NCBI GenBank assembly: GCA_036346225.1
Contig: JARFIW010001750.1
Coordinates: 248,001-312,000, forward strand
Length of the DNA stretch: 64,000 bases
From: Platerodrilus igneus
Lineage: Eukaryota > Arthropoda > Insecta > Coleoptera > Lycidae
Direction: 5' to 3'
The position numbers and the translations under genes were made by a program. Of this stretch, positions 45,114 through 57,000 are shown piece by piece (the stretch's first letter is position 1; each line of letters opens with the position of its first letter). Below the pieces are notes generated by a model that had not been told where the DNA came from, searched no databases, and was given only the letters and a program-made list of their open reading frames with translations.

Positions 45114-47990
45114 AAGCTCGCTTCCTTGATCATTATATTTAATGTTTGTATTGGAATTCGAAAATCGGAATTCCCGAGCGAGTTTATTCGATTTTGAGGT
45201 GTGTTGATCGACGAGTCTATTATTAAGGGGCGTTCACGTTTGCGTTTTTATGACGCTTATTAAGTTTGTTAGGTGCAACTTGGGTTGCATACCTACAAGG
45301 AAATGACCGTTTCGTATGGACCTGCATCTTGAAGACGTTCTAGATAACTAGAACGGGTGGAATGGCTTGAGTGTTCCAGTGACCTAAATAGCCGTACTAC
45401 AGATTTAACTAAATTAGTAGGGTTTTTAGTGAGAAACCAGAATAAGACAGGTTCCCGAAAGAGTGCAACAGTTCGTTCGATACTTAAATCGGTAGAGACC
45501 ATAGAGGTCGGTATGGTATTCTAATACACTCTACTGCGATTTGGTAGGCAACAGGATATCATCACATTATCTCCCAGGTACACGACGTACTTAAATTGTT
45601 AATTAAGATGATGGCACCCATTATTCACTGTTATAATTCTTACGAAGCAAAATAGCTGTTAATGAACTGATCAAGGATCAAGTATATACAAAGTAGATCT
45701 GACATGACAAATGAAATTCTCAATGTAATTTTCTCTATATGGACTATTTTTGTTTACGTCACAACTGTTATTTTTTACACAGCCGGCGCCTCTTCCGATT
45801 AGGTTAGGTTAGCCCCAATATTGTTCAAAGTAAAATACTTTTTAGGTTAGATCCGATCCGGAAGCGCCAAACTAACCTAAGTATTTTCTTTCAAATCATG
45901 TTGACCAGGGGTGGCCGCCATGGGACGGTAGAGCATCCTATGCAGTAAGACAAAAATTAAAAGTTCTTAAATACTATTTTAAATATTAAAATGGGAGCAA
46001 ATGTTTGTTTATCTAACTCGCCCTGCTTATAATTTGCATATTATGAGCCTTACCCTTAAATCTGTGTGTTTACTTAGTCGTTTGACTAAGTAATCAATTT
46101 TTGAGTAACTATAAAGCAAAAATCAAATTAAATACCTTAAAAACATCTCCGACGAAAAACAAAGAATTCCTTGCTTTTTGTGTACAAAAATAGACGTATT
46201 ATATTATATATTTTACATTATTAAAGATAAAATTAAATGTTGCTAATTAATTGTACCACATTTGCAGATACCCTAGTGATGGAAACTTTAACATGCAAAC
46301 GACATATGAACAAAGTTCGTTATACTTAGTAGTTCGAAAATCAATGAACTCATACAATATCCATATAGAAAAAAGCAGCCAGGGTTTATTAAAAGCAAAT
46401 GTTTTGTTGTTTGTTAATATATTTTTTTTTGTGTGATTTGGTCTAGGTAAAGCATGACAAATATAACTGTCGACCTTACACGAATTTCTAATGCTACAGC
46501 ATAATTATTTATATTGATTGTATTTTCAGTCTAAAAACGAATTTTTCAGCTAATGCGTGTCTATCCATTAAAGGCATTTATAACTGACAACGGCTGTTTA
46601 CCCATTCCACCTATAAATCCATTTAATTGATAGCGATAACCAACACTACCTAGAATTTGCTGTTGTTTGTTCAACTTTATCTACGGTGACATTCTTTTAT
46701 TAATTTAATACTATGAAGGCTGTTTCAAAACACTTTCACAACTTCTCGCAATAATCTAACAGCCAACCTTGCTTGTAAACTATATGCAGAAACTAAAAAC
46801 GGTTTAAAATGTTATAGCTTTTAAAAATACATCTAGCTTTGCTATAATTTAACTATGAGGTTAAATTGATTTATAATATGAAATTTAGATGCTTGCTTCT
46901 CCTCTTTCAAGTTCTAACAGTTTTTGGAAGATATTCTTATACTTAAATACGAATGTTAAAATATATTTAGAACAATGAAATTTGAAATACTATTTTATAT
47001 ACACCATACCTTATGAATATTTACATCTGCAGGATTATGAAGATTAACTTTTAGCTTCCTAAATATTACAGTAGAATTATTAATTTCTACACTAACGATT
47101 TGTAAAGCATTTCAAATTGTAATTTGTTGTTTTTACATGCTCAGTAACGAAATAAGTTACCAAATGAATTATTAATGCCCTTTTAATATTCAAAAATCAC
47201 AGTAATATATACCCATCAACCTAGCTTTCAATTACGTTTGGTATGTTTGTCAATCATATCTGATAGTGTTAGTTTTTAACTCAAAAACGCTCAAAATTAC
47301 AGTTATAAACCAAGTATTAAATATATACATATATTAGGTAGTTATATAAAGTAATGTTGATTTATTTTTACTCAAATTAATTAACCCACTAAATTTTAAA
47401 ATGCGAAATAAGCTAGATTTCTTGCTCTCCATTGGTATGTTTCAGTTGGTCCGTCAACGAATGGATGCAGAACAAGTGGTTTCTTGCTTTCCGTTAAACA
47501 TTATATGCATTTGTCAAATAAATCAAAATAAAATAAATGCAAAGACGAATTGTAGTTGCTTTGTTAAATTTTCGGAATGCAAAGAAAATATTGATGTCCT
47601 TTTTATTTCAGTTATTTTTAATAAAAACTAATTGGTGAACAAACAAACGGATAGCAAAAAACCTAACCTTAGAGAGAGAAAAATCTGGGAAAAGCCAGCA
47701 ACGCTGATGGTATTTCCACAGTAATGGTGTCGTCAATTTGATATATAAATGTCACTTAATCTTTGATATTTGTCGAGTTTGTGGTTGCCTTATTATTTTT
47801 ATCTTCCATCATTTTCTTTACTTTTTTAAACAATAGCTCTTATCAGAACTCTAACCCTCATTCATTACTGCACAAATATAACGATTGATTTATATTGATT
47901 ACAGGTTAAGTAAAGGTAACAATTATTTTAGCACGCAATTTGAGGCATTGCTGAACAACAATTTTTAGAAATCCGAATGGAAGAATAATT
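45114..47990. other. AT-rich non-coding stretch
   Basis: Nothing recognised except the inverted structure at 45,785-45,890 listed separately. Confidence 0.5.
45785..45890. repeat. Short imperfect palindrome with TTAGG words
   Basis: GGCGCCTCTTCCGAT, GATTAGGTTAGGTTAG and then, inverted, GGTTAGATCCGATCCGGAAG, CGCC and CTAACCTAAG. The left GGCGC..TTCCG half pairs with CGGAAGCGCC on the right, giving a ~100-bp MITE-like unit. Only two and a half TTAGG telomere-type units are present. Confidence 0.5.
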
Positions 47991-48149
47991 TATAGTGGTC
48001 AGAAGTTGATGGCGTATAACACTTACTTAAAATACACTGCAATCAACGTCAATGAAGCTGCTGCTGTGATACGTACTGCTATGGGCACAGGTATTTGATA
48101 AAATACGGTGTGGATTTCTATTAAATAAGTCGATGTGTCTGGTATTTCT

Positions 48150-48630
48150 CATTCACCAAAGAAAAATAGAAGATGCATAAAAGTCTGTGAAGACGGCATC
48201 TCAAGTGGAAAAATCGCGTTTTGTTATCGTCTGCTTTCAAACCGACACATCGCGCAAAAAAGGGGGCAGTCAGTTGGACCACTGTAAGTTGACCAATATG
48301 AAATTACATCTGGGTTCATCCATGTATCCTTACGATAACCTTAACATTGACTTCGATAACAATCGCTATTCTATACTATATGAAATGTTTTCACAGTTTC
48401 AAGAATCTTATTAGGGGGCTTCAGCCAACCCATATTAACGCTCAATGAATTTCAAACACTCGCCCCACTTGTGGTCATCGATTGTTCCCATCAAAACAAA
48501 ATAGTGATAGTGGGAGCGGTTGAAGTACGATTAGAATTTTCAAATAAAGGAAACACTTAAAGTTCACACTACAGCGTACTGCCTTATTCTACACGATGGC
48601 TTGGTTAGGTGCAATCCTGCAACCAATATT
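48150..48630 (+). pseudogene. Capsid-like (double jelly-roll type) C-terminal fragments, virus-like element
   Basis: The frame 48,187-48,414 contains SRFVIVCFQTD, DHCKLTNMKLHLGSSMYPYD and RYSILYEMFSQF. After a stop and shift, a second piece in another frame near 48,456-48,560 continues. I associate this pattern with the C-terminal half of the major-capsid-like proteins encoded by Polinton/adinto-like elements in invertebrates, from memory of family patterns and without a search. The N-terminal half is missing or unreadable. Stops occur near 48,412 and 48,558. The piece ends immediately before the start of the next gene, so the two were probably adjacent viral-type genes. Confidence 0.4.
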
Positions 48631-48646
48631 GTAAGTGAAGTCTAAA

Positions 48647-49130
48647 ATGAATAGCCCATTAGTTGTCGACGTTCAAGGTTTTAAAACCGTCAATAATAAC
48701 TTTGTGCTTAAAGAGGTGGCAGTTTTACCACTATTGTTATCGAATGAAGTTGCAACAACATATCTACTGAAACTTCCGTATTCTTGGAACCGACTATTAG
48801 TTCGCTTCAAATGCCAAAACGTATGGCTAAGCAGAAACTTTCACGGTATATCTTGGGAAGATGGCGACTTACCATATAGCTGCATCCATCATACTTTGGA
48901 CTCAATATTTACCAGAATCACATGTGTCTACGTTAAAGGTATAGAAATGCGGGTGTAGTTATTAACAGAATTTCCTCACCTTAACGTTATTAGCCTAGAA
49001 GATTTAGGTTGTCCTCCTTTACATAAATTAAAGGATTACAGCAATACATCTAAGTGTTTTTACCATACCACACGACATTCGTCATTCAATTGCGCAACCA
49101 TAAATGTAATTGTACTTAAATATTGGTTTT
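48647..49130 (+). pseudogene. Exonuclease-like protein of the virus-like element
   Basis: Starts at ATG 48,647 or the slightly earlier 48,635 reading, with VVDVQGFKTVNNNFVLKEVA, RNFHGISWEDGDLPY and TRITCVYVKGIE; a stop falls at 48,956-48,958, after which the same kind of protein continues with VISLEDLGCP and an FNCATINV-type end. The DVQGF...EDLGCP...(C/H)-rich end resembles a DEDD-type nuclease layout and is common in invertebrate mobile or viral-type islands; exact function is not established here. It directly follows the capsid-like fragment on the same strand. Confidence 0.45.
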
Positions 49131-49456
49131 GTACATATAACCGCTGCTAAAGGCAAACGTAAACCAACACATTTACAGTAAGTAATGTTTTATTTGTTCA
49201 TTTATACATACATAAATATTTCTTAAAACTATAGTAAGATAATGTTTCTAAAAAAAGTCTCGCAAGACGTTTTATTGCCTACATTGTTACAAACAACTCA
49301 TTCTAACTTTGCACTAATGTACCATCGCTACTCACAAGATCATACTCTTTAAACACACTCTCCCATTCTTCCGGACCTTGCTGTCACACTATGTTCGGTA
49401 ATTCCACTTTACTTTTACCAACATTTTCCTTGTTGCTGTACATGCTGTTGTTGTTG

Positions 49457-49771
49457 TTATATTTTTACAGGCATCCTATTACGATACCTCTTCTGTCGAT
49501 TTTCAATTCCTTTAGCGTTTGTTTTTCTTTTTTTAAACGTTACCGAATCGACCTCCTCCACGTAACTACCCCTTTCCAACACGGGAAGTACAGTTGTGCT
49601 AACCAAAACGCTATCGTAAACATCGTCACCGTTATCCAGTCGCCAATTGTTTTCCAATAGCTGGAATGTATGCTCATGGACTCCAGTTTTTAGTACATCT
49701 GCCAACTGTATCACTTCATACGGTTTTAATATTTTAAACTTTTTTCCGGGCGGTAGAATTACAATAACCAT
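49457..49771 (-). CDS. Unassigned 104-codon open frame, convergent with the virus-like genes
   Basis: An intact frame begins MVIVILPPGKKFKILKPYEV and includes FQLLENNWRL, DDVYDSVLVSTTVLPV and a basic C-terminus (FKKRKTNAKGIENRQKRYRN). The basic tail would suit nucleic-acid binding or nuclear targeting. It faces the capsid- and exonuclease-like fragments and lies next to the tandem-repeat block, so membership of the same element is likely but unproven. An overlapping plus-strand frame (49,647-49,964) has no recognisable features and is probably its shadow. Confidence 0.4.
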   Translation of the reverse strand: MVIVILPPGKKFKILKPYEVIQLADVLKTGVHEHTFQLLENNWRLDNGDDVYDSVLVSTTVLPVLERGSYVEEVDSVTFKKRKTNAKGIENRQKRYRNRMPVKI

Positions 49772-50239
49772 TTTTCTATTTCAAATGATCGTTCGCATCC
49801 CCAGCGTCACATTTTATACCATCGACATTTATTCTGCCACCTCCCCCACCACCACTACCACGTGCCAGCACCACCTATCCTTCCGCCGTCAGATCGTACT
49901 GGCAACACAAAATATACGACTTCAAGTTATCCAAGGACCGTTTAAACTGGAACGTTCAATTTGATCGGCCAACCAGTTGTCGACAATGGCGTTCCAATCA
50001 AAATACTTACAAACCTGTTTTTTACCTCCTTTAGAAAAACAACCTCCACAACACCGCTACACCTCGACTGTACGCGATGTCACTTATCACTGTTCATGTA
50101 GGTGAGAAGCTTATCGTAAATCTCTGTTGATTGCCATTGCGTCAACTCGTTGATATGATCGTTTAGAAATAACACTGTTTGAAAAGTGACTATATTAAGA
50201 ACACCGTCTGGAGATGTAACTGTGGGAATCCAATGGTCA

Positions 50240-50620
50240 ACGAACCCACCAGTCACGAACGGAAGTAGGTCAGTAAGTTTACAATCTTCTACAAGTAGGT
50301 CAGTTATACAATTTTACGAAAACAGATCAGTAGGTCAATGAGCTTAGGAGTATGACAGTAGGTTAGTAGATTACTAGATCAACACCATTGAAAGTAGGTC
50401 AATTTTACCATCTTACGAAAAAACAGGTCAGCAGGTCAATGAGCTTAGGAAGTAGGGTCAGTAGGTCAACACCAATTGGAAGTGGGTCAGTTTTACAATC
50501 TTACGAAAACAGGTCAGTAGGTCAATGAGCTTAGGAACTATGTCAGTAGATCAGCAAGTTACTAGGTCAACACCAATTGGAAGTAGGTCAATAACTAGAT
50601 TAAGAAAACTGCCCGGAGAT
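50240..50620 (+). repeat. ~90-100 bp tandem repeats with AGTAGGTCA words
   Basis: Three to four imperfect units share GTAGGTCA, TTACGAAAACAGGTCAG and GGTCAATGAGCTTAGGA (last word at about 50,331, 50,434 and 50,520). Confidence 0.85.
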
Positions 50621-50689
50621 GTAACTAAACACGGTTATCGTCTCTCAAACAGGTGCAATGAGTTTTCCAATAGAAGCGCCCGATGCCAA

Positions 50690-51230
50690 CGATGCCCATC
50701 AAACAGTGCTCGCTGCAACGGCTCATTCGTCATAGACGCGGGAACCCAAGCGTCAACGAACCGACCATCTACAGATCATTAAACCCGACCTGTAACGCTT
50801 AAATCACGCGAAATAAAAAAAATGCTGGGAACAAAATCAACCGTATCCTCCAAAAAAACAACCGCAAAAAGCGAGAACACAAAAAGCGCGCGAAATCATA
50901 GGTCAACTAGCCAAAAAGTGCCCACTTCTACGGCTCATCTGCCATAAGGGCGGTAACACAAAGATAACAAACCCACCATCGATAGGTCACTGAACCCGAC
51001 TTCCAGCAGCTCGAGTAACGCAAAACAAAAACACAGGAAAACTAAGTCAACCACATCCTCCAAGGAACAACCGCAAAAGAGCGAGAACACAAAGAGCGCG
51101 CAAAATGAAAGGTCAACTATCCCAACCAAACAGTATCCGCTGCGACGGCTCATTTGTGATACGCACGGCAACCCACAGATCAACGAACCCACCATCGATG
51201 GGTCATTGAACCCGACCGATTACGTCACCC
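50690..51230 (+). repeat. ~213-bp tandem repeats
   Basis: Three units anchored on ACCATC near 50,764, 50,975 and 51,190, each with CGGCTCAT, a GGTCA.TGAACCCGAC-type word and an AACAACCGCAAAA.GCGAGAA segment. GC content is higher than in the flanks. No coding. Confidence 0.85.
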
Positions 51231-51284
51231 CAGAACTATAACTCATGAAAACACAAAGATCAACGAACCCAAAATGTGACTTCG

Positions 51285-51530
51285 CTAGAGGTCAATGATC
51301 GCATCCGGAGACGCCAGAACCCGCACTGTATAAAGGACAGTGAACCCGACCGATGATGTCACCCTCAGATCAGTTACCTACGGAAAACACAAAAGTCATT
51401 GACAGCAACACACGTGTGATCCATGACGTCACACGGAACGGTCATTGAACCCGCACTATGACGTCACTAGGGGGTCATTGTCTTCCTCCCGGAGGCGCCA
51501 GACCCCGCACTATATACTACTACCCTAGAT
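51285..51530 (+). promoter_or_regulatory. Duplicated promoter-like modules with CRE-like sites
   Basis: Two modules share a GGTCA(A/T)TG word, then CGGAG(A/G)CGCCAGA(A/C)CCCGCACT and a TATA-like box (TGTATAAAGG near 51,327; CTATATACTA near 51,510). Between and around them are palindromic TGACGTCA sites (about 51,413 and 51,452). Paired copies of the same layout suggest a control or terminal region of the virus-like element. Transcription from them is not shown by sequence alone. Confidence 0.4.
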
Positions 51531-51539
51531 TTTCTTATG

Positions 51540-52821
51540 GGGAAATACATGTAAAAACCGTTTCGGTTTTTACTATTAGGAAAGCCTATAGCGTATCTAC
51601 TGATCTATTTTCAAATATACACAATATCGTAAAAGTTTTGGCTACATTACCTGTCCCAACCTGTACTTCTGATTAGACGTTTTTAACACTAAAATGTTTA
51701 AAAGCATTTAAGAAACTTTATCAGCTAGGAAAGACTAACGAGGTTTGTCGAATATTAATCCATCGAAAAATGCGCTTTAAGACTGAGGTGTTATGTTTCA
51801 TTTACTCGCAGCGAAAAATCGAAGGGTAATTGTACTTTTGTAAATGGTTTCGTCAAACTTTTATTAAGAATGAATCTTAATAAATAAACCTGTATTAAAA
51901 TTTGTAAACAATATAGGAATATTTGCCTCAAATTCATTCTTATTTATAAAAACACAAAAGGTTTTTTCCAACGACGGTTTTGATTGCAGTGTGAAAGTTT
52001 CAACACTTTTTAGGTTTCGTAAAATTGCTTTTCACACGCGAAAATAAATTCTATAAATATTTAAATAGAATAATAACGTCTTTTTTTATAAGTGAGTTAA
52101 ACAGACACACCCAACCAAGGAAAAGACAAAAATTAAAACGATCTCATGTTACTTCTGACGCCTTTTAACGTCTATTTTACTACATTAATATCCTGGAACG
52201 TATCTGACTTCCAAGTTAAGCTCAAATATCTCTTTTATATTTATTTTCAACTCATTTGCAAAACCTCTTTTGAAGTGGATTCAAGTTCACTGTAAGTAAA
52301 ATCTCTTGTATAAAGTCGTTAAGTGTCTACGATCTGATCAGAGACTATAAAAATCTTCTCTTAATCCATCCAATGTCGCTTCCTTTAATACAGAATTTTT
52401 CTTTAATATAAAACCACTTTCTTAAATAAATAGCTTCGAGTTCGTACAACTTTACTATTGAAAGTTTGAAGTAAACCAGTCTTCCAGATTTATCTTAATT
52501 TAGATAGAGTTTAAAGTAGTATACTATACGTAAAATAGAAGCTATACAAAGCTTTGGTCTCTATATTACTAGCATCTGTGTCGCATATGTTGTTACATTG
52601 CGTGATTTTTATGGGCTTTCAATTTTTTATAACATCGTATAACGTCTCAATTGTTACAACTAAAGTTGATAATATTGATTTCCAAATTTGGCAAATTGTA
52701 TGTTACTTCAGTAAGTCTCCTGAAAACAATGAAGGAAATATTTGAAACAATATTTGATTTCAATTTGTAAACTCTGAATTGCGGGAATCCCGAAAGTTGG
52801 TTGATTTTTCCTGTAATTTTT
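51540..52821. other. AT-rich non-coding stretch
   Basis: No recognised coding or repeats. Confidence 0.5.
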
Positions 52822-53266
52822 TGCGGTAATTTCTATAGGTCTGTGGCAAAAAGAAGTAGACATGTACACGAAAGTAAATGATAATTAACATAGAACATAT
52901 AACTAATGATTTTAAACAGAACAAACAATTACTTCAAACACTTACCTCTTTCTATAGAGCGAAGCGAAACACAATTATTTATAGCGGTCGTTCAGAACAA
53001 GATGCGATTGTAAAGCTCTAGCGAAAGCTTTTACGGGAAACGAAAATCGACTCTTCTTTTATCTTCTCCAAGGCAGGTGATAATTCTTGCACATCTGAAG
53101 GACAATATAATTTCTCGTTATCGTGACACTTACAATAGGCTCGATGTCTGAAGTAATTACGGTACATGCAATGACATTTTAATATACCGGGCGGAAGTAA
53201 ATAATGAACAAATTCTAAATGCGAAAATAAATTAAGTGGTAAATTATATACAATATAAACTGAACA
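52822..53266 (-). repeat. BEL/Pao 3' LTR
   Basis: 445 bp, pairs with 58,523-58,979. Small indels distinguish the two, including a short CGCCCGTC segment present only in the 5' LTR. Contains the conserved open frame described under findings. Confidence 0.9.
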
Positions 53267-53411
53267 CCAAAATGAAAGGCATTTTAAAGGAAAATAATTA
53301 AAAGAAGGAGAGAGGGGGTGAATCAAAAAAGCGAAAAAAAAAGATTTACAAAAACAAAAAAAGTTTTTCTCTACATTGAAGGCAAAGGGCAGAGCTTTGA
53401 CACATGACGCT

Positions 53412-53900
53412 TCAGCCACGCCTGGCAATAAATCGGCGCCGAGCCGCTAGAAAGACGTCCGTTGACAAGTCGGATACGACTTCAAGATGCAACGCCTTAG
53501 TAGCCATACAAATGAAAAGACATAAATACGATTTTAAAACTTTGGCACCCCATAGTCGAGACATGTTAACAGAAAAGGGCCCAGTGAAGTCGACGCCCGA
53601 ACACAAAAAAGGTTTGACCTGAGTAGCTCGACATGAAGGCAGATTGCCCATAGGAAGTTGCAATGTGACCGAATTGGTCTTCCTGCGCGTTAGACAATGA
53701 CTCAAAATACGACGGATAGATTGCCTTCCAGAAATAATCCAGAAGTGCTGACACACGAGAAAATTTACCATTTGAGCATCCGCGTGGAAGTATTTTAAAT
53801 GAACGTAAGTAACAAACATCAGTAAATCGACTTTTGCTAGGTAACAAAGCGCAAAATTTTCGGTCAGAGGACAAAGGTGCGTGAGTCAAGCGACCCCGAC
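53412..53900 (-). pseudogene. BEL/Pao integrase, N-terminal part only
   Basis: The frame 53,412-53,819 shows the zinc-binding region (HLKYFHADAQMVNFLVCQHF, then ILSHCLTRRK, where the paired Cys pattern is degraded) and the first catalytic Asp in CSGVDFTGPFSVNM (codon near 53,589), then FICMATKALHLEVVSDLSTD and AARRRFIARRG. Sequence that should follow, with the second Asp and the Glu, is missing; after a stop the reading runs straight into A-rich filler and the 3' LTR. Hence the integrase is deleted in its second half and could not catalyse insertion. Confidence 0.88.
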
Positions 53901-54015
53901 CAGCAAGATTTCATCACGAATAAAAGGAGACAACTTGCAAAAACTCTTTTTTAAAGAGGATCCGGAATGAATGGCCTCAAGCTCGATAGCTAGATAAGAT
54001 TATTAAGTATACAAG

Positions 54016-54818
54016 CTAAGGGATCAAAGCATTGTGCAATTTAGAAAATGACAAAGGTACGGAATACCTTTGGAGTGGGTGACCTAGATTATGACGAAAA
54101 CGGAGAATCCAAGCAACAATGCGTGTAATAAAGGGAAAGGAAGAGTGATTCTCTAGAATTGATTGAATCCAACAGGAGGTTACGACAGCGGATAAAACAA
54201 TAGAGCGTTGTTCAGGGAGAACTTCGGGAGCATCGGAAGGCGGAATATGTGGACTGTAATTATCGAAAGACTGGAACAATGTTGGTGAAGTCACCGCCAT
54301 AAAGAACATTGGCACAAGTTGGTAGGGAGTAAACCACGTGACTCGATATCGGGAGGGTTCTCGGTGGTGGGGACGTAATGCCAAGAGGCGGAAGACGTGT
54401 TTTCCTGAATGTAAGCAACACGATTAACTACGAAAGTCTTCCAACGCTGCTGCGGGGAACTAATCCACGAAAGCACTACCATGGAGTCAGACCAACAGTA
54501 AATTTAATGAAATCTAAGGTTACAATCAAAGGTTTTGAGGACAAAGATTAGTAATTTGGATGCTAATGCGGCGGCCAACAATTCGAGCAGAGGCAAAGAG
54601 ATTGTTCGAAGAGGAGCGACCTTAGACTTGGCGTATACTAAGCGAACCTCAACAGCGGAAGGGGTAACAAAGCGAAAATAAACAACAGCACAGTAGCCAC
54701 GTTCGGAAGCGTCTGCAAAGCAGTGAACTTTGCACATAGTAAACTGTGGCGTAATTAGCAAGCGGGGTAAAGCGAAGTCCGAAAGAAGCGGTAACTCATG
54801 CAAGTATCTTTCCCACAA
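54016..54818 (-). pseudogene. BEL/Pao RNase H region
   Basis: Frame 54,504-54,818 contains CFADASERGYCAVVYF (first acidic residue) and RTISLPLLELLAAALASKL (Glu box); the continuation (54,291-54,482 and 54,016-54,384 in other frames) shows VVLSWISSPQQRWKTFVVNR and WHYVPTTENPPDIESRG, as in BEL/Pao polymerases between RT and integrase. Frame changes near 54,490 and 54,300. Confidence 0.85.
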
Positions 54819-55114
54819 ACGGAGGAAGTCTGCGGGAGGGGGAACATCCCATTCTAACTTTAACGACGATAAACGTTGAATTAAGTTTTTACTAGGAAAG
54901 TAAAGGGGGATAAAAGTCCCATGGGGTCGAAAATACGGGCTAAGTTAGAAAGTAGATTGCGCTTGGTACAGGAGGTACTTAGTGGCTGAACTAGAAAACA
55001 AAAATTATCTAATGTGGGGTTCCGTTGAAGACCTAGTACTTTTAGGGGTTGAGTGTCAGGATCCTTAAAGGAGCGGGGTTGTTCGAATTGCTGCGTAGCG
55101 GAATGGTTACTTGA

Positions 55115-55999
55115 CTATTTATGTAGTTCGAAACCACCAAGTTTTAAAAGAGCAATTAATTGATTACGTAGATCGAGGGTTGATTCAATAGAATCACCAC
55201 CAGTAGCGATGTCATCAATGTAAGTATGGTGGCTAAGAGCGAAAGCGGCTAACGGATAAGAATTTCCTTCGTCTACGGCCAACTGCTGAAACGTGCGTAT
55301 GGCAAGAAAGGGAGCACCATTGATTCTATAAGTAAAAGTATTTAATTTAAAATTCAGAATGGGCTCCTCAGAGGAGAAGCGCAAAACAATTCGTTGATGA
55401 TCACACTGAGCGGGATTTACAGGAATTTGTCTGTACATCTGACGAATATCGGCAGTGACAACATATGGATGTAAACGAAATTGTAACAAAATTGCGGTGA
55501 TATCTGGTTGCAGCTTCGGCCCAACAAACAAGTGATCGTTTAAGGACGATTGAGACAGAGTTTTAGTGGACCCATTGAAAACCACTCGTAATTTCGTACT
55601 TATGCTTTCTGGTTTCACAACGTAATGATGCGGGATGTAATAAGAAAGGTCCGAATGAGACCCACTAACAGCAGATTGCATATGTTGAGAATCCAGATAT
55701 TCACGCATAAACGAAACGTACTGTTCGTAAACACGAGGTTGCTTAAGTAGACGATTTTCTAAAGAAACAAATCGTTGTAAGGCAAGATCACGACTACCTG
55801 AATAAAATGGTTCTTGATCTCTAAACGGCAGTGAGACGACATATCGACCTTGTTCATTGCGGCTAAACGTATCAATAAAATGTTTTTCAACAAGAATTTC
55901 TTCAGGCGTGAAAGGTTGAGCGGCGGGGACAGCTTCGACTTCCCAGAATTTAGCGACAATATCTTCCAATGGGTAAGTAGAATCTATCATACAAAACAA
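55115..55999 (-). pseudogene. BEL/Pao reverse transcriptase
   Basis: A 294-codon open stretch, the longest intact coding piece in the element. It has LEDIVAKFWEVEAVP at its start, PHHYVVKPESISTKLRVVFN, LNDHLFVGPKLQPDI, VTADIRQMYRQIPVNP, and the catalytic TYIDDIATGGDS (YIDD codons at about 55,211-55,222). All these are characteristic of Pao-type RT. The start 55,999 is simply the first ATG in an open frame; the domain belongs to a larger polyprotein. The fingers/palm part looks intact, while the thumb region after 55,115 is shifted. Confidence 0.92.
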
Positions 56000-56779
56000 G
56001 CTAGTTACTTCAGAAGCGGACGAGGAAGGTAGGCTGTTATAAACCGGTCATTCGCTATATTATACTGCGAGCAATTGATATACTATTTTCATGCACATTT
56101 AAAGTAAAACGGTTACTCACTTGTATGGTATTTCGTAGCTAAATCTCAGGATCCATGTTTGTAGGTAGGTCACACCATTGCTGACGCAAATTGCCAATCC
56201 GTTCTAAAACACTTTTCCCCTCGTTGCGGTTTGATAGGAACACCAGGTAAAGGAACGACAGAAGGTGGAAGATAAAGAAACTTACATACCTACAAAGAGA
56301 AAACACTCCACACAGATAGATGTTCTTGGCTTCAGATCTCGTAGCTTAATGGCGTCTTTTCACACTACCCGCACCTGCGCATCCTTTTGCGCAAACGCAT
56401 CTGTCCGGAATGACGGAAATTAACAAGTTCATTTAAAAATATCCGTGGCAATTTATTTACAAATTAAAGCTAACTTTAAGAATGTACATTACCAAATTTT
56501 GGTATGTAACAAGGCTTCCCATTAAGCATACCCAAAAATAGTATTAATAGCAACAGGTTGATCGCTAGCACCCTGCATGCGACCGCTAATAACACTTAGG
56601 GAAAATATTCGCACCAAGTAATAAAACAATGAGCCCAGATTGAGCAAAGAGCGGATTAAATAGCTTGAGGTTAGTCAGATAACTGAAATGTTCTGAAGAA
56701 ATATTAGAAGTAGGTAAATTTTCAGAAATTTTGGAAAGTACCACAGCTTGAAAATTAGTAATCCATGAAGGAACACCTA

Positions 56780-57000
56780 TTGGTTTGAGCTAGACGTCGA
56801 CACCGTCATGCAGAGCTGCAGAGCGCATGCAGCCTAAACCACTAAGGATAAGAGAACGTGGAGTAGTACGAAAACCTAAACATTTCACACTATTTTGCAA
56901 AATAAAAGAAGTCATGCTGCCCCCGAATCGAGTAAACCTCGAAAATTTTTAGAAAGAACCAGAGTAATCAGCAATTTCCACTTGAACGGTGGAAAGTAAA
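56780..57000 (-). pseudogene. BEL/Pao aspartic protease remnant
   Basis: The active-site triad reads LLDSGAA near 56,922, but an in-frame stop follows directly. A short flap-end like NSVKCLGFRTTP and LILSGLG lies near 56,840-56,890. Only this core survives. Confidence 0.6.

Noticed and set aside
45798..45815. Insect-type telomere repeat (TTAGG)n
   Set aside because: Only two and a half units inside a small palindrome; far too short for telomeric or interstitial telomere sequence.
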